In this document: piece after piece, positions 42,359-55,890 of the stretch
Numbering within the stretch: the first letter of the stretch is position 1
How the letters are laid out: each line of letters begins with the position of its first letter
Source of the DNA: Lethocerus indicus
Lineage: Eukaryota; Arthropoda; Insecta; Hemiptera; Belostomatidae
Reading direction: 5' to 3'
Length of the DNA stretch: 64,000 nucleotides
Assembly (NCBI GenBank): GCA_019843655.1
Contig: JACDQD010000004.1
Span: 33,758,900 to 33,822,899 of the forward strand
Position numbers and translations under genes: made by a program
The notes under the pieces: model-generated
Told to the model about the DNA's origin: nothing
Database searches by the model: none
What the model saw: the letters and a program-made list of their open reading frames with translations, nothing else

Positions 42359-42636
42359 TATATATTTATATTTATCAGTTACAGAAGTCAAAAGTTCAAG
42401 TATAAGTATAATAAAACAAATTCTGTTTTAACAGTGTTATATAATTAAGTTGACTGTACAAAAGAAAAAAGGTGGAACATGAAAAAGGATATAAAACAGG
42501 GCGGATTGACCCCGATTTTGCAATAGTAAAACTACGCCTCAACGTACGGCCACAAGAGTAAATGTTGAAAGTAGTTTCTTCTTTATCTATAAATGAAGTA
42601 GAATTTATTTTTCGAAGAGTATTTACCTATAATATT
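41796..42636. other. Non-satellite island before the scaffold gap
   Basis: About 840 bp of mostly unique sequence with (AT)n runs at 41919-41943 and 42290-42370. Apart from the short exon-like stretch at 41808-41892 nothing coding is recognised. A minus-strand ORF of 87 codons (41969-42232) has no family features. Confidence 0.6.
41808..41892 (+). other. Exon-like stretch, possible terminal exon
   Basis: After an AG at 41806-41807 a frame reads LRSGHLLKSYRRFDLFSAFL and HQFDIHI, then TGA at 41890-41892. It has GC-rich third positions unlike the flanks. I do not recognise the protein. The minus strand is also partly open here, so strand is uncertain. It could be a displaced exon of an unknown gene or chance. 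Confidence 0.25.
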
Positions 42637-42736
42637 NNNNNNNNNNNNNNNNNNNNNNNNNNNNNNNNNNNNNNNNNNNNNNNNNNNNNNNNNNNNNNNN
42701 NNNNNNNNNNNNNNNNNNNNNNNNNNNNNNNNNNNN
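42637..42736. other. Assembly gap of exactly 100 N
   Basis: One hundred N is the customary placeholder for a scaffold gap of unknown size. The sequence to its left is non-satellite and to its right satellite D, so the true distance and even the adjacency are unproven. Confidence 0.98.
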
Positions 42737-45700
42737 AAAAGCGGTTTTAGGCCCAAAAATGGCATGTTTAGACACCAAATTGGCCCAAAAATGCGGATTT
42801 TAGGCACAAAAATGGGATTTTTAGACGCCAGATTGGCCCAAAAATCTGGTTTTTAGGCACAAAAATGGAATTTTTAGACGCAAAATTCTCCCAAAAAAGC
42901 GATTTTTAGGCCCAAAAATGGCATTTTTAGACGCAAAATTGGCCCAAAAATGCGATTTTTACGCCAGAAAATGGCTTTTTTAGACGCAAAATTGACCTAA
43001 GAATGCAGTTTTTAAGCACAAAAATGGCATTTTTAAACGCAAAATTGGCCCAAAAAAGCGGATTTTAGGAGCAAAAATGGCATTTTTTGACGCCAAATTG
43101 GCCCAAAAATGCGGTTTTTAGACCCAAAAATGCCATTTTTAGACGCAAAATTGGCCCAAAAATGCGGTTTTGCAGCACAAAAATTGCATTCCTAAACGAA
43201 TAATTGGCCCAAAAATGCGGTTTTTGGCTCAGAAATGGCATTTTTAGACGCAAAATTGGCCCAAAAATGCGGTTTTTAGGCCCAAAAATGGCATTTTTAG
43301 ACGCAAATTGGCCCAAAAATGCGGTTTTTAGGCACAAAAATGGCATTTTTAGACGCAAAATTGGCCCAAAAAGCGGATTTTAGGAGTAAATGTATATTTT
43401 TGACGCCAAATTGGCCTAAAATGCGGTTTTTAGACCCAAAATGGCATTTTAGACGCAAATTTGGCCAAAAGCGGTTTTAGGCACAAATGGCATTTTAGAC
43501 GCAAAATTGGCCCAAAAAGCGGTTTTTAGGCCCAAATGGCATTTTTAGACGCCAAATTGGCCCAAAATGCGGTTTTAGGCCCAAAAATGGCATTTTTAGA
43601 CGCCAAATTGGCCTAAAATGCGGTTTTAGGCAAAAAATGGAATTTTTAGACCCAAAATTCCCAAAATGCGATTTTTAGCCCAAAATGCATTAGACGCAAA
43701 ATTGGCCCAAAAATGCGATTTTTACGCCAGAAAATGGCTTTTTTAGACGCAAAATTGACCTAAGAATGCAGTTTTTAAGCACAAAAATGGCATTTTTAAA
43801 CGCAAAATTGGCCCAAAAAAGCGGATTTTAGGAGCAAAAATGGCATTTTTTGACGCCAAATTGGCCCAAAAATGCGGTTTTTAGACCCAAAAATGCCATT
43901 TTTAGACGCAAAATTGGCCCAAAAATGCGGTTTTGCAGCACAAAAATTGCATTCCTAAACGAATAATTGGCCCAAAAATGCGGTTTTTGGCTCAGAAATG
44001 GCATTTTTAGACGCAAAATTGGCCCAAAAATGCGGTTTTTAGGCCCAAAAATGGCATTTTTAGACGCAAAATTGGCCCAAAAATGCGATTTTTACGCCAG
44101 AAAATGGCTTTTTTAGACGCAAAATTGACCTAAAAATGCGGTTTTTAAGCACAAAAATGGCATTTTTTGACGCCAAATTGGCCCAAAAATGCGGTTTTTA
44201 GACCCAAAAATGGCATTTTTAAACGCAAAATTGGCCCAAAAAAGCGATTTCTACGCCACAAAATGGCTTTTTTATACGCAAAATTGACCTAAAAATGCGG
44301 TTTTTAAGCACAAAAATGGCATTTTTTGACGCCAAATTGGCCCAAAAATGCGGTTTTTAGACCCAAAAATTGCATTTTTAAACGCAAAATTGGCCCAAAA
44401 AAGCGGATTTTAGGAGCAAAAATGGCATTTTTTGACGCCAAATTGGCCCAAAAATGCGGTTTTTAGACCCAAAAATGGCATTTTTAGACGCAAAATTGGC
44501 CCAAAAAGCGGATTTTAGGAGCAAAATGGCATTTTTAGACGCCAAATTGGCCAAAAATGCGGTTTTTAGACACAAAATGGCATTTTTAGACGCAAATTGG
44601 CTCCAAAAGTTGGTTTTAGGCCAGAAAATGGCATTTTTAGACGCAAATTGCCCAAAGTGCGGTTTTAGGCTCATAAAATGGCATTTTTGACGCAAAATTG
44701 GCCCAAAATGCGGTTTTTAGCCAAAATGGCATTTTAGACGCAAAATTGGCCTTAAAATGCGATTTAGAGCAAAATGGCATTTTTGACGCCAAATTGGCCC
44801 AAAATGGGTTTTTAGACCCAAAATGGCATTTTTAGACGCAAAATTGCCTAAAAGTTCGGTTTTTAGAAATCAAAATGCCATTTTTAGACGCAAATTGGCC
44901 AAAATGTGGTTTTGCGCAGAAAACATTTTAGACGCCAAATTGGCCTAAAATGCGGTTTTAGGCCCAAAATGGCATTTTAGACGCAAAATTGGCCCAAAAC
45001 GCGGATTTTAGCCAGCAAAATGGCATTTTTAGACGCAATTGGCCTAAAAATGCGGTTTTTGGACAAAAATGGTATTTTAGACGCAAATTGGCCCAAAAAG
45101 CGGATTTTAGACCAAAAATGGCATTTTTAGACGCAAATTGGCCTATGCGGTTTTTAGGCCCAAAATGCCATTTTAGACGCAAAATTGGCCTAAAATGCGG
45201 TTTTGGCACAAAAATGGCATTTTTTGACGCCAATTGGCCTAAAATGCGGTTTTGAGCAAAAATGGCATTTTAGACGCAAATTGGCCCAAAATGGGGTTTA
45301 GACCAAAAATGGCATTTTTGAATCGAATAATTCAAAATGCGGTTTTTAGGCAAAAATGCATTTTAGACGCAAATTGACCTAAAAATGCGGTTTTTAGGCC
45401 CAAAATGGTATTTTTGACGCCAAATTGGCCCAAAATGCGGTTTTAGACCAAAATGGCATTTTAGACGCAAAATTGGCCCAAAATGCGGTTTTAGACCAAA
45501 ATGGCATTTTAGACGCAAAATTGGCCCAAAAATTCGGTTTTAGGCCCAAAATGGCATTTTTAGACGCAAAATTGGCCCAAAATGCGGATTTTACGCCAGA
45601 AATGGCATTTTTAGACGCAAATTGACCTAAAATGCGGTTTTTAGGCCCAAAATGGCATTTTAGACGCAAATTGGCCTAAAAATGCGGTTTTAGGAACAAA

Positions 45701-48700
45701 ATGGCATTTTAGACGCCAAATTGGCCCAAAATCGGTTTTAGGCACAAAAATGGCATTTTTAGACGCAAAATTCTCCCAAAATGCGGATTTTAGGCCCAAA
45801 ATGGCATTTTAGACGCAAAATTGATTCAAAATGCGATTTTTACGCCAGAAAATGGCTTTTTAGACGCAAATTGGCCTAAAATGCGGTTTTTGCCAAAATG
45901 GCATTTTAGACGCAAAATTGGCCCAAAAAGCGGTTTTAGAAAATGGCATTTTTGACGCCAATTGGCCTAAAATGCGGTTTTTGCCAAAATGGCATTTTAG
46001 ACGCAAAATTGGCCCAAAAAGCGGTTTTAGAAAATGGCATTTTTGACGCCAATTGGCCTAAAATGCGGTTTTTAGACCCAAAATGCCATTTTTAGACGCA
46101 AATTGGCCCAAAATGCGGTTTTGGCACAAAATGGCATTTTAAACGAAAATTGGCCCAAAATGCGGTTTTAGGTAAAAATGGCATTTTTGACGCAAAATTG
46201 GCCTAAAATGCGGTTTTTAGGCCCAAAATGGCATTTTTAACGCAAAATTGGCCCAAAATGCGATTTTACGCCAGAAATGGCTTTTTAGACGCAAAATTGG
46301 ACCTAAAATGCTGTTTTTAAGCACAAAATGGCATTTTTAAACGCAAAATTGGCCCAAAAAGCGGATTTTAGAGAAAAATGGCATTTTTGACGCCAAATTG
46401 GCCTAAAAGGGTTTTAGACCTAAAATGGCATTTTTAGACGCAAATTGGCCCAAAATGGTTTTGCAGCACAAAATTGCATTTTTAAACGAAAATTGGCCCA
46501 AAAATGCGGTTTTTAGGCCCAAAATGGCATTTTTAGACGCAAAATTGGCCCAAAATGCGGTTTTTAGGCCCAAAATGGCATTTTTAGACGCAAATTGGCC
46601 TAAAAATGCGATTTTACGCCCAAAAATGGCATTTTAGACGCAAAATTGGCCCAAAAATCGGTTTTAGGAGAAAATGGTATTTTTAGACGCAAAATTACTA
46701 AAATGCGGTTTTTAACCCAAAATGGCATTTTAGACGCAAAATTGGCTAAAATGCGGTTTTAGGCCCAAAATGGCATTTTTAGACGCAAATTGATTCAAAA
46801 TGCGGTTTCGGCAGCAGAAAATCAGATTCCAAAACGAAAAATGGCTCTAAAATGCGTTTTTTGGTTTCAAAATGGCATTTTTAGACGCAAATTGGCCCAA
46901 AATGCGGATTTTACGCCAGAAAAATGGCTTTTAGACGCAAATTGGCCTAAAAATGCGGTTTTAGACAAATGGCATTTTTTGACGCCAAAATTGGCTCAAA
47001 AATGCGGTTTTTAGACCCAAAATGGCATTTAGACGCAAATTGGCCTAAAAGTGCGGTTTTAGCTCCAAAATGGCATTTAGACGCAAATTGGCCTAAAAAT
47101 GCGGTTTTTGCTCAAAATGGCATTTTTGACGCAAATTGGCCTAAAATGCGGTTTTAGACCCAAAATGGCATTTTAGACGCAAATTGGCCTAAAATGCGGT
47201 TTTGGCCCAAAAATGGCATTTTAGACGCAAATTGGCCCAAAATGCGGTTTTTAGGCCCAAAATGGCATTTTTAGACGCAAATTGACCTAAATGCGGTTTT
47301 GCACAAAATGGCATTTTTGACGCAAATTGGCTCCAAAATGCGGATTTTAGGGACAAAATGGCATTTTTAGACGCAAAATTGGCCCAAAATGCGGTTTTAG
47401 ACCAAAATGGCATTTTTAGGCAAAATTGGCCTAAAAGTTCGGTTTTTAGGCCCAAAATGCCATTTTAGAGCAAAATTGGCCCAAAATGCGATTTACGCCA
47501 GAAATGGCATTTTAGACGCCAAATTGGCCTAAAATGCGGTTTTGGCCCAAAATGGCATTTTAGACGCCAAATTGGCCCAAAATGCGGTTTTAGATCAAAA
47601 ATGGCATTTTAGACGCAAATTGGCCCAAAAATGGTTTTTAGGCATTTAAAATGGCATTTTTAGACTCTGCAAATTGGTTCCCCAAAATGCGTTTTTAGGC
47701 CCAAAATGGCACGATTTTTAGACGCAAAATGGCCTAAAAATGCGATTTTAGATTCCAGAAAATGGCATTTTTAGACGCAAAATTGACCTAAAAATGCGTT
47801 TTTACAAAATGGCATTTTAGACGCAAAATTGGCCTAAAAATGCGGATTTTAGGAGCAAAATGGTTTTTTGACGCCAAATTGGCCCAAAATGCGGTTTTAG
47901 ACTCAAAATGGCATTTTTAAACGCAAATTGGCCCAAAAATGGGATTTTAGAGAAAAAATGGCATTTTTGACGCCAAATTGGCCTAAAATGCGGTTTTGAC
48001 CTAAAATGGCATTTTTAGACGCAAATTGCCTCAAAAGTTCGGTTTTTAGGCCCAAAATGGCATTTTTAGCACGCAAAAAGCCTAAAATTGCATTCCTAAA
48101 CGATTTTTAGCACAGAAATGGCATTTTAGACGCAAAATTGGCCCAAAAATTGTGGTTTTTAGCCCAAAATGGCATGTTTTTAGACGCAAAATTGGCCTAA
48201 AATGCGGTTTTAGCACAAAATGGCATTTTGATTAGAAAATTGGCCCAAAATGGTTTTCAGATCAAAAATGGCATTTTTAGACGCAAAATTGGCCCAAAAA
48301 TGCGGATTTTAGGCCAAAATGGCATTTTAGACGCAAATTGGCAGATTTTTAGGAAAAATGGCTTTTTAAAAAATTGGCCCAAAATGCTGGTTTTAGGCCA
48401 AAAATGGCATTTTAGACGCAAATTTACTCCCAAAAAGCGGATTTTAGGCAAAATGGCATTTTTAGACGCCAAAATTGGCCCAAAATGCGGTTTTTAGGAC
48501 CCAAAATGGCATTTTAGACGCAAATTGGCCTAAAATGCGGTTTTGCAGCAAAAAATTTTTAAACGAAAATTGGCCTAAAATGCGGTTTTTGGCTCCAAAA
48601 TGGCATTTTTTAGACGCAAAATTGGCCCAAAATGCGGTTTTTAGGCCAAAATGGCATTTTAGAAAATTGGCCCAAAATGCGGTTTTTAGGACTCCAAAAA

Positions 48701-51106
48701 TTTACGCGGATTTGATTTCAGAAAATGGCTTTTTAGACGCAAATTGACCTAAAAATGCGTTTTTATTGAAATGGCATTTTGACGCCAAATTGGGCCTAAA
48801 ATGCGGTTTTAGACCCAAAATGGCATTTAGACGCAAATTGCCCAAAAAGGGATTTTAGAGAAAATGGCATTTTTAGACGCCAAATTGGCCTAAAAATGCG
48901 GTTTTTACACCCAAATGGCATTTTTAGACGCAAAATTGGCCCAAAATGCGGTTTTTAGGCCAAAATGGCATTTTTTTAGACGCAAATTGGCCCAAAAATG
49001 CGGTTTGCAAAAAAAATGCATTCTAAACGAATAATTGGCCCAAAATGCGGTTTTTGGCTCAAAATGGCATTTTTTTAGACGCAAATTGGCCCAAAAATGC
49101 GGTTTGCAAAAAAAATGCATTCTAAACGAATAATTGGCCCAAAATGCGGTTTTTGGCTCAAAATGGCATTTTTAGACGCAAATTGGCCTAAAATGCGGTT
49201 TTAGGCCCAAAATGGCATTTTTAGACGCAAATTGGCCCAAAATGCGATTTTTAACAAAATGGCATTTTTTAGACGCAAATTGGCCTCAAAAATGCGGTTT
49301 TTAGACCAAAATGGCATTTTTACGCAAATTGGCCCAAAATGCGATTTAGACCTAAAATGGCATTTTTTGACGCAAAATTGGCCTAAAATGCGGTTTTAAC
49401 CCAAAATGGCATTTTAGACGCAAATTTGGCCAAAAGCGGTTTTTAGCACAAAATGGCATTTTTAGACGCCAAAATTAGCCCAAAAATGCGGTTTTGACCC
49501 AAAATGGCATTTTAGACGCAAATTGGCTAAAATGCGGTTTTAAGGACAAAATGGCATTTTTGACGCAAAATTGGCCCAAAATGCGGTTTTAGACCCAAAA
49601 TGGCATTTTTAAACGCAAAATTGGCCAAAAGCGGATTTTAGGCCCAAAATGGCATTTTTTGACGCCAAAATTGGCCTAAAATGCGGTTTTTAGACCAAAA
49701 TGGCATTTTAAACGCAAATTGGCCCAAAAGCGGATTTTAGGAGCAAAATGGCATTTTTGACGCCAAATTGGCCCAAAATGCGGTTTTAGACCCAAAATGG
49801 CATTTTTAGACGCAAATTTGGCCCAAAATGCGGATTTTAGGCACAAAATGGCATTTTAGACGCAAAATTGGCCTAAAAATGCGGTTTTTACCCAAAATGC
49901 ATTTTAGACGCAAATTGGCCAAAAATGCGGTTTTTAGACAAAATCATTTTGAACGTAATTCTCCAAATGCGGTTTTTAGGAGGAAATGGCATTTTTGACG
50001 CAAATTGGCCTAAAATGCGGTTTTAGACCCAAAATGCATTTTTAGACGCAAATGGTCCTAAAAAGCGGATTTAGGAGACAAAATGGCCATTTTTTGATTA
50101 AATCATCTAAAATGGCATTTTTTTAGACGCAAATGGCTTTTAGACGCAAAATGGCCAAAAGCGGTTTTTAGGCAAAAATGGCATTTTTAGACGCAAATTG
50201 GCAAAGTGCGGTTTTAGTCTAAAAATTTTAGACGCAAATTGGCCCAAAATGCGGTTTTACGCACAAAAATGGCATTTTAAACGAAAATTGGCCCAAAATG
50301 CGGTTTTGGTCAAAATGGCATTTTAGACGCAAAATTGGCCCAAAATGCGGTTTTAGGCCCAAAATGGCATTTTAGACGCAAAATTGGCCCAAAATGCGAT
50401 TTTTACGCCAAAAATGGCTTTTAGACGCAAATTGACCTAAAAATGCGGTTTTAGCACAAAATGGCATTTTTTTTTGACGCCAAATTGGCCCAAAAATGCG
50501 GTTTTTAGACCCAAAATGGCATTTTAAACGCAAAATTGGCCCAAAAGCGATTTTAGAACAAAATGCTTTTTAGACGCAAATTGACCTAAAATGCGGTTTT
50601 AGCACAAAATGGCATTTTGACGCCAAATTGGCCTAAAATGCGGTTTTAGACCAAAATGGCATTTTAACGCAAATTGGCCTAAAATGCGGATTTTAGATCA
50701 AAATGGTACATTTGACGCCAAATTGGCTAAAAATGCGGTTTTAGACCCAAAATGGCATTTTAGACGCAAAATTGGCCTAAAAAGCGGTTTTAGGCCCAAA
50801 ATGGCATTTTTAGACGCAAAATTGGCCCAAAAATGCGGTTTTAGGAGCAAAATGGCATTTTTAGACGCAAAATTGGCCCAAAATATGGGTTTAGACCCAA
50901 AATGGCATTTTTAGACGCAAAATTGGCCCAAAAGCGGTTTTTATTCTAAAAATGGCATTTTAGACGCAAAATTGGCCAAAAATGCGATTTTTACGCCAAA
51001 ATGGCTTTTAGACGCAAAATTGGCCTAAAATGCATTTTGCTAGGCAAAATGGCATTTTTGACGCCCAAAATGGCATTTTTAGACGCAAATAAAATGCGGT
51101 TTAATA
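42737..51106 (+). repeat. Satellite D (~53-bp units), first block, with higher-order structure
   Basis: Units read GGCATTTTTAGACGCAAAAT, TGGCCCAAAAATGCGG and TTTTTAGGCCCAAAAAT; full-length units are about 53 bp. Distinct types (with ACGCCAG, AAGCAC, GGAGC, AGACCC, GCAGCAC...CGAATAATT and GGCTCAG) recur in order. The ACGCCAG type starts at 42961, 43724 and 44094, giving a ~370-bp seven-unit repeat. The units before about 44,500 have full A and T runs; later ones are mostly one or two bases shorter. Some pieces are directly doubled (45895-46060; 48970-49160, period 99). ORFs here follow the repeat. Confidence 0.95.
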
Positions 51107-51615
51107 GGCGAAAATATTCAGATCGATCCCATATTTCACCCACAAGGTCAAAAATGGGTTTTCGAAAATTTTTCAGATCGATCCCATTGGCCCACAACTA
51201 AAGGGCAAAATTTTAGGTTTTTCGATATTCTCAGATCGACGCTTGCCCCTGAAACGGCGGGTTGAAAATTGGTTTTTTCGAAAATATTCTCAGATCGATC
51301 CCATATTTCACCCACAAGTGTATTAAAGTGAGTTACTTGCCCCTGAAAATGAAAATTTAGGTTTTTCGAAAATTTTCAGATCTATCCCATATTCTACCCA
51401 CAAGTGTTTTAGACCCGAAAATTTAGGTTTTCGAAAATCCCATATTTCACCCACAAGTGTATTAAAGTGACTTACACTTGCCCCTGAAACGGCGGGTGGC
51501 ATTTTTAGACGCAAATTTCCCATATTTCACCCAAAGTGTATTAAAGTGCTTACACTTCCCCTGAAAACGGCGGGTTGAAAATCGAAATTGGCCTTTTTCG
51601 AAAATTTTCTGCTCA
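51107..51615 (-). repeat. Satellite A, subfamily A3, island inside satellite D
   Basis: About four imperfect units with CAGATCGATCCCATATTTCA, CCCACAAGTGTATTAAAGTG, AGTTACACTTGCCCCTGAAA and CGGCGGGTTGAAAATCG. Short pieces of satellite D are mixed in (51497-51520). It has the same orientation as the 20.4-kb array. Confidence 0.9.
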
Positions 51616-54600
51616 GAAATGGCATTTTAGACGCCAAATTGGCCCAAAATGCGGATTTTAGCACAAAATGGCATTTTTAGACGCAAAATTGGCCTATAAA
51701 AAAAGCGGTTTTTAGGCAAAAAATGGCATTTTTAGACGCCAATTGGCCTAAAATTAGCCCAAAAGTTCGGTTTTAGGCCCAAAATGCATTTTAGACGCAA
51801 ATTGGCCCAAAAATGCGGTTTTGCAGCACAAAATGGCATTTTAAACGAAAATTGGCCCAAAATGCGGTTTTTGGCTCAGAAATGGCATTTTAGACGCAAA
51901 TTGGCCCAAAATGCGTTTTAGGCCCAAAATGGCATTTTAGACGCAAAATTGGCCCAAAATGCGATTTTACGCCAGAAAATGGCTTTTTAGACGCAAATTG
52001 ACCTAAAATGCGGTTTTACACAAAATGGCATTTTGACGCCAAATTGGCCTAAAATGCGGTTTTAGACGGCATTTTAAACGCAAATTGGCCCAAAAAGCGG
52101 TTTTAGGCCCAAAATGGCATTTTAGTCAAAAATGGCATTTTTGACGCCAAATGGCCTAAAATGGTTTTAGACGGCATTTTAAACGCAAATTGGCCCAAAA
52201 AGCGGTTTTAGGCCCAAAATGGCATTTTAGTCAAAAATGGCATTTTTGACGCCAAATGGCCTAAAATGATTTTACGCCAAAAATGGCATTTTTAGACGCA
52301 AATTGACCTAAAATGCGGTTTTTAGCACAAAATGGCATTTTACGCCAATAATTTACCAAAATGCGGTTTTGGTCCCAAAATGGCATTTTAGACGCAAAAT
52401 TGGCCTTTTAGGAGCAAAATGGCATTTTTGACGCCAAATTGGCCCAAAATGGGGTTTTAGACCCAAAATGGCATTTTTAGACGCAAAATTGGCCTTAAAA
52501 TGCGGTTTTAGCCCAAAAATGGCATTTTTAGACGCAAAATTGGCCTAAATGCGGTTTTTAGTCAATAAAATGCGGTTTTAGCAAATTGGCCTAAAAAGCG
52601 GATTTAGGAAAAATGGCATTTTTTGAAACGCAAAATTGGCCCAAAATGCGGTTTTTGGAACTAAAATGGCATTTTAGACGCAAATTTGGTCAAAAAGCGA
52701 TTTTAGGCATAAAATGGCATTTTAGACAATTGCAAAATGCGGTTTTAGGCCCAAAATGGCATTTTAGACGCAAATACCCAAAATGCGGTTTTAGGCCAAA
52801 ATGGCATTTTAGACGCAAAATTGGCCCTAAAATGCGGTTTTAGGCACAAAATGGCATTTTAAACGACGCAAATTGGCCCAAAATGCGGTTTTTGGTTTCA
52901 CCCAAAATGGCATTTTAGACGCAAAATTGGCCTAAAATGCGTTTTTATTTTTACGCCAAATGGCATGCGGTTTTAGGCCACGCAAATTGACCTAAAATGC
53001 GGTTTTTGCACAAAATGGCATTTACGACAAAATGCTTTTAACGCAACATTCAAAATGGCCTCAAAAATGCGTTTTTTAGACCCAAAATGGCATTTTAAAC
53101 GCAAAATGGCAAAAAGCGGATTTTGAGCAAATGGCATTTTTATGACGCCAAATTGGCCCAAAAATGCGGTTTTAGACCCAAAATGGCAATTTGACGCAAA
53201 ATTGGGCTACGATTATTTATATGTAATAAATGCGGTTTGGTAAACTGAAAATGGCATTTTCACGCATTCCAAATACTCTGGCCCAAAATTCCTATTTGCG
53301 GCAAATATAGACTGTCGTCTCAAAATTTTTTGACCAAATGACAAAATGCTAAAATATTCCCCATTAGATTTTTAACGAAATGCGAAAATTTTTCCAAAAA
53401 CTGAAAATGCTCACAAAATGATTTTAGACAGAAATTGGGATGAATTTTTGACCTGTCTTAACAATGGAAAGACATTTTTAAATTTTTGGCCTTATTATAT
53501 GCATGGGTTTATGCTAAAATGCATTTTAGACCCAAAAATGGTTTTAGATCCAAAATGGCATTTTTAGACGCAAATTTTTTACGGAAAATGGCTTTTTAGA
53601 CGCAAAAATGGCATTTTTAAACGCAAATTGGCCATTTTAGAGCAAATGGTAGAAATTGGCCCAAAAATGCGGTTTTAAAATGGCATTTTAGACCGGTTTT
53701 GCAGCACAAAAATGCCAAAAATGTGGTTTTGGCCCAAGAGACGCAAAATTGGCCCCAAAAAAGCGGATTTTAGGAGCGCCAAATGGCATTTTTGACGCAA
53801 AATTGGCAATTGGTCCAAAATGCGGTTTTGCCAAAAATGGCATTTTTGACGCAAAATTTAAAATGCGGTTTTAGACCAAAAATGCATTTTAAAAATCAAA
53901 ATGCTTTTTACGCCACAAAATTGGCAAAATTGGCCTAAAATGCGGTTTTGCAGCACAAAAATGGCATTTTAGAACGCAAAATTACCCAAAAAGGGATTTT
54001 AGGAGCAAAATGGCATTTTTTGACGGTTTTTGGTTAAATTGGCCCATGCGGTTTTAGACCCAAAATTTTTAGGAGTAGATTTTTGACGCAAAATTGGCCC
54101 AAAAAGGTAAATGGACGCCAAATTTTTTTTAGGCCCAAAATGGCATTTTAGACGCAAATTGGCCAGACGCAAACGCAAAATTGGTTCAAAATGCGGTTTT
54201 GCAAAAAATGCGGTTTTTAGGCCAAAATTTTTAAACCAAATTGCCATTCAAAATGGGTTTTGAGCACTTTTTTAGAAATTTGGCCTAAAAATGCGGTTTT
54301 AAAATGGCATTTTAGGCGCAAAATTGGTCCCAAAAATGCGGTTTTAAGAAATGGCATTTTAGACGCAAATTGGCCGGTTTTAGGCTCAAAATGCGGTTTT
54401 AGCAAGCAAAATTCATTCAAAATGGTTTTTGCATTTTTAAACGCAAAATTGGCCCAAAAATTTTAGTGGAAACGGGCATTTTTAGGTGAAAATGATTTTT
54501 AGCCAAAAATGGCTTTTAGACGCAAATGGCGGTGATTTGACGCCAAATTGGCCCAAAAATGCGGTTTTAGACCAAAATGGCATTTTAAACGCAAATTGGC

Positions 54601-55890
54601 CCAAAATGCGGATTTTTAGAGCAAAATGGCATTTTTTGACGCCAAAATTGGCCCAAAAAAATGCGGTTTTTAGACCCAAAATGGCATTTTTAGACGCAAA
54701 TTGGCCCAAAAATGCGGTTTTGCAGCACAAAATTTTTTAAACGCGCCCAAAAATGGCAGAAATTTTTGACGCAAAATTGGCCCAAAATGGCATTTTAGAC
54801 GTTTTAGATGCAAAATTGGCGCCTAAATTGGCCCAAAAGCCAGAAAATTTTAGGACGCAAAATTGACCTTAAAAATGGGTTTTGCAGCAAAAATTTTGAC
54901 GCAATTGGTCTTAAAATGTTTTAGACTAAAAATGGCATTTTAGACGCAAAATGTTTTAGTGCCCAAAATGGCAATCAAAATGACCTAAAATGCATTTTAG
55001 ACAAAATGGCAAAAAAAATGTCTAAAAATGCGGTTTTTATTTTTAGACGCAAAATTGATCCAAAATGCGGATTTTAGCATTTTAGACGCAAATGGCATTT
55101 TAGACGCCAAAATTGGCCTAAAAATGCGGTTTTGACCAAAAATGGCATTTTAGACGCAAAATTGGCCCAAAATGCGGTTTTAGGGATTTTAGACTCAAAA
55201 TGGCAAAAAAAATGCGAGAAAAATGGCATTTTACGCAAATTAAAATGCGATTTTACGCCAGAAAATGGCATTTTTGACGCAAAAATGGTTTTAGCCTAAA
55301 ATGAAAATGGCATTTTAGACGCAAAATTGGCCTAAAATGCGGTTTTTAGAGAAAAATGGCATTTTTAGACGCAAAATTGGCCCAAAAGCGGTTTTAAGGC
55401 AAAATGGCATTTTTGACGCCAAATTGGCCCAAAAATGCGGTTTTAGGCCCAAAATGGCATTTTAGACGCAAAATTGGCCTAAAATGCGGTTTTAGGCAAA
55501 ATGGCATTTTTAGACGCCAAATTGGTCTATTGGCCCAAAAATGCGGTTTTTAGCCATTTTTGAAATGGCATTTTAGACGCAAAATTGGCCCAAAATGGCA
55601 TTTTAGACGCAAAATTTGGCCCAAAAAAGCATTTTACGCATTTTAGACAAAATTGGCCCAAAATGCGGTTTTAGCCAAAATGGCATTTTTAAAATTGGCG
55701 CAAAAAGCGGATTTTAGAGCCCATTTTAGACAAATTGGCCCAAAAATGGTTTTAGGACGCCAAATTGGCGCCAAAAATGCGAATTTTGAAAAAATGTTTT
55801 TTAGATTAAAATTGGCCCAAAAAAGCCCCAAAATGGCTTTGCCCTGCGCGAAAATCGAAAATTTTTTTAGACGATTGGCCCATTTTAATT
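51616..55890 (+). repeat. Satellite D, second block, increasingly degenerate, with satellite C pieces
   Basis: D units continue but become irregular after about 52,500. A 95-bp doubling is seen at 52062-52260. At about 53205-53480 pieces of satellite C are mixed in (GGCTACGATTATTTATATGT; GACTGTCGTCTCAAAATTTT; ATATTCCCCATTAGA). From 53,500 to 55,880 words of D are present in shuffled order with many short deletions, unlike the clean block at 42.7-44.5 kb. Confidence 0.88.

Noticed and set aside
42737..55880. Repeated Lys/Asn/Phe-rich ORFs (NAVFRPKMAFLDAKLAQ-like) in satellite D
   Set aside because: They follow the ~53-bp unit on both strands at once and break wherever a run length changes; no coding constraint is visible.
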